In this document: piece by piece, positions 58,500 through 64,000 of the stretch
How positions within the stretch are numbered: the first letter of the stretch is position 1
Layout: every line of letters begins with the position of its first letter
Source of the DNA: Planctomycetota bacterium
GTDB taxonomy: Bacteria > Planctomycetota > Planctomycetia > Planctomycetales > Planctomycetaceae
NCBI GenBank assembly: GCA_014584345.1
Contig: JACTNB010000016.1
Coordinates: forward strand, 1 to 64,000
DNA length: 64,000 bases
Reading direction: 5' to 3'
Position numbers and translations under genes: made by a program
The notes under the pieces: model-generated
What the model was told of the DNA's origin: nothing
Database searches by the model: none
What the model saw: only the letters and a program-made list of their open reading frames with translations

Positions 58500-59291
58500 T
58501 TAACGCTGCCCCAACCCGCGGGCCAGCACGGCCGCGTGTATTCGACTCGCCCCCAGTCGCTGCAATTCTCGCGCACAGGCATGCATGGTCGCACCGGTTG
58601 TCAGCACATCATCCACCAGCAGAACTGTTTTTCCGCGAACTCGACTCTGCCACCGCCCCACGTAACTTCCCGAAGGCAATTGACGCCGCCGAGAAGGGGA
58701 CAACTGCGACTGTTTGGGCAGTTTTCTCCTTAATGCCAGGACGTGCCGGTGAACGGGGCGTTCCAGCAGGCTAGACAAACTTTCCGCAATGGAATCATTC
58801 GGATGCACGCGCCTGATCAGTCGATCTCGCCAATACATCGGCACGGGAATGATGATATCGCACTCCCATTCCCGCAGACGCTCCCCATGCAGTTCCCACA
58901 ACCGCCGGGTCAAGCAGGAGATCAACAATTGCCCGGCAGGGGATTTGCCCTGCCGGCACAGTTCCCGCAGAAAATCGGCGTACACCCCCAGGCTGACAAC
59001 GCTCGTGAAGGCAAACCGGCTTCCCGCGCAATGACTGCACCCCCGCGAGGTATGCACAAACGGCCCCACGGGCGCGCTGCAGATCTGGCAGGTCGCGGGC
59101 GCCTGCGAAGGCATTTTCTCCATGCAGGTATTACAGAGTGCGGGGAGCCAACGCTCGCCTGCCGCATCACAGTGGACAAGCGGGCCGTGGCACGCGCAGC
59201 AAACAGCAGGCGATATAAAATCCAGGGCCGCTTCAAGGGAAATCGCGGCAATCCGCCGACTGAGCCCACGAATATTGGCAAGGGCAGACAT
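58500..59291 (-). CDS. comF: ComF-like amidophosphoribosyltransferase family protein
   Basis: A 263-residue protein of the ComF/GntX family. The N-terminal region is a double zinc-ribbon (CCACHGPL, CNTCMEKM, CQICSAPV, CSHCAGSR). The C-terminal part is a type I phosphoribosyltransferase domain with the PRPP-binding motif VLLVDDVLTTGATMHAC. Family members are linked to DNA uptake in some bacteria, but no other competence gene is here, so the role is unknown. ATG 59291 is chosen; the frame is open 11 codons further. Upstream, 123 bases away, is the ACT-domain gene on the same strand. Confidence 0.88.
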   Translation of the reverse strand: MSALANIRGLSRRIAAISLEAALDFISPAVCCACHGPLVHCDAAGERWLPALCNTCMEKMPSQAPATCQICSAPVGPFVHTSRGCSHCAGSRFAFTSVVSLGVYADFLRELCRQGKSPAGQLLISCLTRRLWELHGERLREWECDIIIPVPMYWRDRLIRRVHPNDSIAESLSSLLERPVHRHVLALRRKLPKQSQLSPSRRRQLPSGSYVGRWQSRVRGKTVLLVDDVLTTGATMHACARELQRLGASRIHAAVLARGLGQR

Positions 59292-59414
59292 ATACAGACG
59301 GCTGTCGTCGCAATTGGGAGTCACATCGGGACGCGGGGAAAAATATCCGTTCGCTGGAAAAACAACATGGGCGGGTTCGCCTCAACGCCATCTCCACCTC
59401 GTCGGCTCCCGTTG

Positions 59415-60005
59415 TCACAGACTGCGACTGGGGGAAATCTGCTCGGGTAGCAGATTGCGCGGAAGTTCGGTGGCGTCGTATTCCTTTTCATCCTGCAAGG
59501 AAATGCTCAGTCCATTCAAAGCGGAAAACAATTCCAGATCACTATTCAAGCCCAATAGATCCATCGCCACGGGTAAATCCAAAATCATCACCATGGAAAA
59601 ACAGCCTGGTCCATCCGGCACCGCGTACATGCGTTCAATTTCCACGAATTCCTGGGCCAACATCGCACAGATGGCACGCAACACGCCCGGAGCATCCTGG
59701 CCGTGTACGGTGAGAAAATAGCGCTGCCCCTGCCTCTGGCGACGTTCCATCGGGCTCGAATCCATGCACCGCACCTGCACATCCATGGCATAGGGCCGAC
59801 CCACATCTTGCAAATGGGCTTGCACCACATCCTGAGTACGATGTGCGGGGAAACGAGCCGCCAAGGTCATGCTGAATATGTCCCGGATCACCGCCTGTGC
59901 CGAGTATTCCATGTTCCCCCCCAGTTCCGCCAGCGCTGTCGTCACGGCGGTTAACACACCTGGTCGATTCTCCGATGTCAACGTAATCAGAAAGCTGGGC
60001 TGCAT
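59415..60005 (-). CDS. GcvR-like protein with two ACT domains
   Basis: A 196-residue protein made of two ACT ligand-binding domains (about residues 1-90: SFLITLTSENRPGVLTAVTT; 100-180: YFLTVHGQDAPGVLRAICAM). The layout is that of GcvR, the amino-acid-responsive regulator of glycine cleavage genes. No DNA-binding domain is present. A 20-residue charged tail ends the protein. GGAG precedes the ATG at 60005 on the minus strand. No glycine-cleavage gene is in the window, so the ligand and target are open. Confidence 0.82.
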   Translation of the reverse strand: MQPSFLITLTSENRPGVLTAVTTALAELGGNMEYSAQAVIRDIFSMTLAARFPAHRTQDVVQAHLQDVGRPYAMDVQVRCMDSSPMERRQRQGQRYFLTVHGQDAPGVLRAICAMLAQEFVEIERMYAVPDGPGCFSMVMILDLPVAMDLLGLNSDLELFSALNGLSISLQDEKEYDATELPRNLLPEQISPSRSL

Positions 60006-60560
60006 GGGCGACTCCGATTCTTGAAATATTGTCCTCATCAGGGATTCAGATCAGGGATTCAGGACGGAAATGCCTGCCCCTGCCACAGGATCGAACGCTT
60101 GCGAATCGGGGGAAAACAGACTCGGCATTCCCCCAAGGACAAACCGCGAAACTCTCAAGACAGGATCATTTGAACACTCTGGTGCAGCACCCTCGCACAA
60201 TCCTGTACATTAAACAGAGTGTGTCGGCGGGGATTGCTTACATCAACTCACGCTGATTGTCTGACGAGTTTACCAGCCCGCTCCTCGAAGGAAAGCTGAT
60301 TCCGGGAAAAAATCACCACAAAACACAAATCGCATCAACGCCTACTGATACACACGGATCCTCTTCGTGAATTCCCCGGCAGTGCTTCACCTTCCGATCC
60401 ATGCAAGATAACGAAAAATTATGATCTATTTGTGTACAAAACGCGAATTTTTAATGATCATCTGCTAAGACAGTCTGGCAACTCGCGGTTGTGGCAGTTG
60501 CCTGGGAACCTTTCAGGCTTCCCGGCTGGCTGTTCGTCCCCGATCTCAAAGGAATCCGCC
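60006..60560. other. Divergent intergenic region
   Basis: It lies between the ACT-domain gene and the AI-2E permease gene. No coding sequence is convincing. A tandem duplication of TCAGGGATTCAG occurs near 60038-60062, close to the leftward start. The right half is richer in A and T. Confidence 0.4.
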
Positions 60561-61775
60561 GTGATCTCGCGCTACGTCTCCCTGGCCATACTGATCGTGC
60601 TGATGCTCGTTTTGGGAGTTACGTTTTATCGAGTTCTCGCCCCGTTCTTGTTGCCGCTCTTCCTGGCAGCCGTGGTGGCTCTGATCGCACACCCCATTCA
60701 TGCCTATTACCTGGCCCGCACCCAACAGCGCCCTGCCCTTGCAGCGGGGCTCGCCACGGGCACCATCGTGGGAGCAGTCATTGTTCCGCTGTTCGTCGCA
60801 ATCACGGTGGGCGCCTTGCAGTTATTCATTACCGCGGAACATTTCCTGAGCGAAGACGCCGTCCAGGAGTTCTTCAAGCAGGTCAAGCAGGGGAGTATCT
60901 ACACATCGGTCTCCCAATGGGGGGAACAGTTTTTCCCCATCCTGACCGAGGATCAACTCGAAACCCTGCCGGACGAACAGATCCAGGAAATTCGCAACCG
61001 CGTGTTGGAACAACGGGCAACAAGTCTCCGGGAAAGTGTTCAAAACACCATGAAATCCGTGGCCGTCACCACCTTCACCGCCGGGACGGCCTACACCACG
61101 GTGGACTTGATGGCCAAACTGGGTTGGACACTGATGGCCCTGGCCACGTTTATCCTGGCCTTGTACTACTTTTTCAGCGAAGGGCCCCGCCTCCTTCAAC
61201 ACGTAATCGAATTAACTCCCATCGACGTCCATCATCAGAAGACCTTGTTCGACGAGTTCGGCAAATCGATTCGCGCGGTGGTCTCCGCCACGTTTATGGC
61301 GTCCCTGGCCCAGGGGTTAGCCACCGCCATCGGCCTCTGGCTGCTCGGTTTCGGTCATTTTTTTCTGTTCGCCATCGTCGCGACCTTCGCGGCCTTAATT
61401 CCCCTTGCCGGGACTTGGCTGGTCTGGGGGCCCTATGCCATTTACCTGGCTTACCAGGGAAACTGGTTTTGGGCCTTCGTGCTGACCATTTACGGGGCCG
61501 GCTTTATCGGCACGCTCGATAATTTCATTCGTGCCTATGTCCTGCATACCGATGCCAAGCTTCACCCCCTGCTCGCCTTCGTCGCCGTGCTGGGAGGTTT
61601 GCAGGTCATGGGACTATGGGGGGTCTTCATTGCCCCGATCGTGGCCAGTTGCCTGTATGCCCTCATCCGCATTTTCAACGAAGAACTGATCGACCTGACG
61701 AAACTCCAGAAAGCTCCCAGTCAGCCAGACGCTCCCTCCGACAGCCCGCCCCAACCTACCCCCCAGACCCCATAA
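60561..61775 (+). CDS. AI-2E transporter family (PerM/YdiK-like) membrane protein
   Basis: A 404-residue polytopic membrane protein of the AI-2E exporter family (DUF20). Hydrophobic segments begin YVSLAILIVLMLVLGVTFY and VLAPFLLPLFLAAVVALIAH. The family's C-terminal block FLFAIVATFAALIPLAGTWL and GTLDNFIRAYVLHTDAKLHP is present. The name is historical: many members have unknown substrates or act in osmotic or sodium export. The C-terminal 25 residues are Pro-rich. The GTG at 60561 has AAGGA at 60549-60553, whereas the open frame extends upstream without protein-like features. Confidence 0.9.
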   Translation: MISRYVSLAILIVLMLVLGVTFYRVLAPFLLPLFLAAVVALIAHPIHAYYLARTQQRPALAAGLATGTIVGAVIVPLFVAITVGALQLFITAEHFLSEDAVQEFFKQVKQGSIYTSVSQWGEQFFPILTEDQLETLPDEQIQEIRNRVLEQRATSLRESVQNTMKSVAVTTFTAGTAYTTVDLMAKLGWTLMALATFILALYYFFSEGPRLLQHVIELTPIDVHHQKTLFDEFGKSIRAVVSATFMASLAQGLATAIGLWLLGFGHFFLFAIVATFAALIPLAGTWLVWGPYAIYLAYQGNWFWAFVLTIYGAGFIGTLDNFIRAYVLHTDAKLHPLLAFVAVLGGLQVMGLWGVFIAPIVASCLYALIRIFNEELIDLTKLQKAPSQPDAPSDSPPQPTPQTP

Positions 61776-62573
61776 AAAAACCGCGTCGCTCATTTTGCCG
61801 ATCTACCGTTCGGACATAGGTGCCCTGGGCCGAGGATATGTCCCGGTATTTACATCGCAAAGGGGTTACTAGCCGCGCCCGTCAGGAAGCGGGCCAGGTT
61901 TGAGCCGCTATCGTCGCGTAGTGTTCCAACTCCAGTGGACTCCTCTGTGTGCCACTGGCGGCTTGTCCGCCAGTGCGTCCGAGGGTTAGTCCTGGTGCTT
62001 GTGGTAAATCAATCAAGATGCACCGCCGAGGACGCAGAGGTCCGCGGGGGATTGTTGTTCTTCATCCCCTGCGGCGACTATCGATTTCATGTCGTGGCAC
62101 ACTTTGCGGGAAACGAAGTTAGGAAATACCGCCTCCGTGAACCTCCGCGTCCTCGGCGGTGCATTCCAGAAGCAACGAGCCGCGCCCATCACGGCGCGTT
62201 GCTTTATGCATTTTTGTGTGCCACGGTTGTGTCAGCCGTGCGAATTTCCAAGCATTTTCCCACAGTTTCACGGCTCGCTGAGCCGTGGCACCCAATAAAT
62301 CAACACGCCCGCCGGGAAGCGGGCCACGTTTGATCCGCAATCGTCGCGTAGTGATCCACTCCGGTGTATTATATGTCGGCCGTGTGATTGCGAGTTGCAG
62401 CGCCCGCGTGTCCCGCTTCCTGACGGGCGCGGCTAGTTTACGCCGAATCCACGTCCGACCGATCAGTCCCCGCCGATACTACCTTCGCTCGGTAATTTCC
62501 GGTAAGCTGTCGGAGAACGCGGCGGGGCAGGCACCTCCCGCTCTACTCGATAAGTCACCAAGGAGCACGGCGA
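61776..62573. other. Long intergenic region filled with inverted repeats
   Basis: No gene seen. The repeats occupy 61869-62436 and are listed separately. The remainder is the leader of the SGNH hydrolase gene and the trailer of the permease gene. Confidence 0.65.
61869..62436. repeat. Repeat nest with several inverted-repeat units
   Basis: The outer borders are the same 26-base-type arms as in elements A and B: CTAGCCGCGCCCGTCAGGAA.. at 61869-61895 and its inverted copy at 62412-62436. Inside are a direct repeat of about 51 bases (61886-61936 and 62316-62366, beginning GAAGCGGGCCA), the hairpin CACTGGCGG/CCGCCAGTG (61951-61976) and a 25-base inverted pair (62017-62041 and 62140-62164, GATGCACCGCCGAGGACGCA..). 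Two ACGGCT-type palindromes are enclosed by GTGCCACGG (62218-62226) and CCGTGGCAC (62283-62291). Confidence 0.75.
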
Positions 62574-63551
62574 ATGCGAAAACTGGTCTCGGTTTCAATT
62601 TGCACACTTTCTTTGCTGATCCTGGGCATTCTGGCCACTCCAGCCCGAGCCGACGAACCACGCCCACGCGACTTTCCCCTGAAGGCCCGGCGCATTCTGT
62701 TCCTGGGAGATTCCATCACGCATTCCGGTCATTACATCTACTGGATTGAAACTCAACTCCGGTTGAGAGGGGTTTCTCCCTTGCCCGAAATGATCAACAT
62801 CGGACTGAGCAGCGAAACCTGTAGCGGGCTGTCCGAACCGGGACACCCCTTCCCGCGCCCCAATGTGCAGAACCGGATCGAAAAAGCACTCGACCTGGTG
62901 CAGCCCGATGTCGTGGTGGCCTGTTATGGCATGAACGATGGGATTTATCATCCGTTCGACGAATCCCGCTTTCTGGCCTATCAGCGCGGCATCCAGCGGA
63001 TTATCGATCTCTCCCATGCACGGGGGGCCAAGGTAATCCTGCTGACACCGCCCCCCTTCGATCCCCTCGTGCCGAGGGAAAAAGGCAAATTGCTTCCCGC
63101 CGGACAACCGGAATACGCCTACTATGCCATGTATGAAAACTACGACGATGTCCTCAAACGCTATGGCGAATGGATCATGCAGCAGGGGAACAACGCGGAC
63201 ATGGTCATCAACGTGCACCGCCCGGTCTCGGAGTATGTCGCCCGCCAACGCCTGAAAGACCCCCAATTCACCCTCATCCCCGATGGCATTCACCCGAACC
63301 CCGCGGGGCACCGGATACTGGCCGAAGCCATCCTGCCCGCCTGGGGCCTGCCAGCCTCCCTGGAACCAGACCCCGAACTGTTGAAACTCGTCACCCGCAG
63401 AGGCACCCTGCTGCATGACGCCTGGCTGAGTCACATTGGGCACGATCGCCCCGGCGTGGCTGCCGGGTTACCCCTGGAGGAGGCCCGTCAGCAAGCCCAG
63501 CAACTCGAACAGCAAATTAACACTCGTCTCGAGGCCCTGCGAAAACCATGA
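62574..63551 (+). CDS. Secreted SGNH/GDSL-family hydrolase
   Basis: A 325-residue exported lipase/esterase-like protein. The signal peptide is LVSVSICTLSLLILGILATP, cleaved near PARA. SGNH blocks are ILFLGDSITHSGHYIYW (nucleophile Ser), INIGLSSETCSG, VACYGMNDGIYHPF (block III) and IPDGIHPNPAGHRI with the Asp and His. Substrates in this family are usually esters on carbohydrates or lipids. The C-terminus is a short Gln-rich helix. AAGGAG lies 9 bases before the ATG. It is transcribed away from the repeat nest. Confidence 0.9.
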   Translation: MRKLVSVSICTLSLLILGILATPARADEPRPRDFPLKARRILFLGDSITHSGHYIYWIETQLRLRGVSPLPEMINIGLSSETCSGLSEPGHPFPRPNVQNRIEKALDLVQPDVVVACYGMNDGIYHPFDESRFLAYQRGIQRIIDLSHARGAKVILLTPPPFDPLVPREKGKLLPAGQPEYAYYAMYENYDDVLKRYGEWIMQQGNNADMVINVHRPVSEYVARQRLKDPQFTLIPDGIHPNPAGHRILAEAILPAWGLPASLEPDPELLKLVTRRGTLLHDAWLSHIGHDRPGVAAGLPLEEARQQAQQLEQQINTRLEALRKP

Positions 63552-63635
63552 CTACCGGCACGCCAACCGGCCAGTTTACCCCTCCTACCGCTGAAAATTG
63601 CCAACAGCGAAGAAATCAACTTCCAGGCGCCGCCA

Positions 63636-64000
63636 ATGTCAAAATATAGAAATGCATTACCTCAACTGAGCGGTGATTTCTACATGACCGATGGCGGCAT
63701 CGAAACGACCCTGATCTTCCACGAAGGTCGGGAACTGCCCTGTTTCGCCGCCTTCCTGCTGCTCGAAACCCCCGAGGGCGAAGAGGTTCTGAAAAAGTAC
63801 TTTCGGACCTACGCCGAGTTGGCCAATCGGTTTCAAACGGGCCTCATTCTCGAAACCGCCACCTGGAGAGCCAGTCCCGCCTGGGGAGAGAAACTGAATT
63901 ACACCAAGGAGGCACTGACCGAGGTAAATCACAAGGCCGTCCAGCTACTGAGAGGGATTCGCGACGAGTACGAAACACCTCGTACCCCCTTGGTGATCAG
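63636..64000 (+). CDS. Homocysteine S-methyltransferase-like protein (partial, cut by right edge)
   Basis: The frame starts at the ATG at 63636 and is open to the end of the window (121 codons visible). The opening (FYMTDGGIETTLIFHEGREL) and NRFQTGLILETATWRASPAW fit the start of the zinc-dependent homocysteine/betaine methyltransferase TIM barrel, with the conserved DGG.ET.L and E T.T segments. The zinc-binding Cys cluster, near the C-terminus in this family, lies beyond the edge. Methyl donor unknown. Confidence 0.82.
   Translation, partial: MSKYRNALPQLSGDFYMTDGGIETTLIFHEGRELPCFAAFLLLETPEGEEVLKKYFRTYAELANRFQTGLILETATWRASPAWGEKLNYTKEALTEVNHKAVQLLRGIRDEYETPRTPLVI

Overview
The window looks like a chromosomal segment of a planctomycete (phylum Planctomycetota). 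Several lineage-typical families point there: a very large surface protein opening with a LEPR-XLL-type motif, two tandem pairs of PSD1-type cytochrome c proteins (DUF1549/DUF1553) with DUF1501 partners, a Tat-exported Gfo/Idh/MocA oxidoreductase, a single-chain ResB-CcsA cytochrome c maturation protein, and several secreted proteins seen mainly in this phylum. The DNA is GC-rich by eye, genes are well spaced, starts are a mix of ATG and GTG, and clear Shine-Dalgarno sequences occur at only some genes. I saw no rRNA, tRNA, CRISPR array, transposase or prophage. The genus cannot be fixed from the sequence alone.

Layout. 1-8.5 kb: the N-terminus of a LEPR-XLL surface protein (minus, cut by the left edge), two exported proteins, a diadenylate cyclase with an archaeal DacZ-like layout, a baeRF3-type release-factor-like protein and a small membrane protein. 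8.9-14 kb: dxr and an enlarged rseP in tight overlap, then an MFS transporter. 14-19.7 kb: a chemosensory operon on the minus strand (cheA with a degenerate receiver domain, cheW, and a soluble globin-PAS-PAS methyl-accepting protein). 19.9-21.8 kb: a translationally coupled Rieske / amino-acid-kinase-like / DUF817 operon. 21.9-31.4 kb: an HpcH/HpaI aldolase, a secreted hydrolase, secreted and Tat-exported proteins, a TIM-barrel epimerase, hemL and a DinB-like protein. 31.4-36 kb: the ResB-CcsA fusion with a lipoprotein. 36.6-43.2 kb: a thioredoxin-trypsin fusion, cysK, a BON-like protein, a DUF1573 protein, a BamE-like lipoprotein, a small conserved protein and an extremely acidic 115-residue protein. 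43.3-46.8 kb: purine nucleoside phosphorylase, nnrE and a squalene-hopene-cyclase-like terpene cyclase. 47-56.2 kb: the two PSD1/DUF1501 pairs. 56.2-64 kb: an HtrA-like protease, a ComF-like phosphoribosyltransferase, a double-ACT regulator, an AI-2E family permease, an SGNH hydrolase and the start of a homocysteine S-methyltransferase (cut by the right edge).

Functional links are mostly local. Cell-envelope functions dominate: secreted enzymes, lipoproteins, HtrA and RseP proteases, and cytochrome c maturation that could supply the CxxCH proteins encoded further on. The chemosensory operon may couple a haem globin to a CheA kinase, but no cheB, cheR or cheY lies in the window.

The most unusual signal is non-coding. 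Two intergenic elements of about 232-234 bp (22786-23019 and 58101-58332) share the same outer flanks in the same orientation. Each contains a pair of inverted arms of about 26 bp, and the roughly 80-bp segment between the arms lies in opposite orientations in the two copies. This is the pattern left by an inversion between the arms. A third, more complex nest of related arms and other inverted repeats fills 61869-62436.
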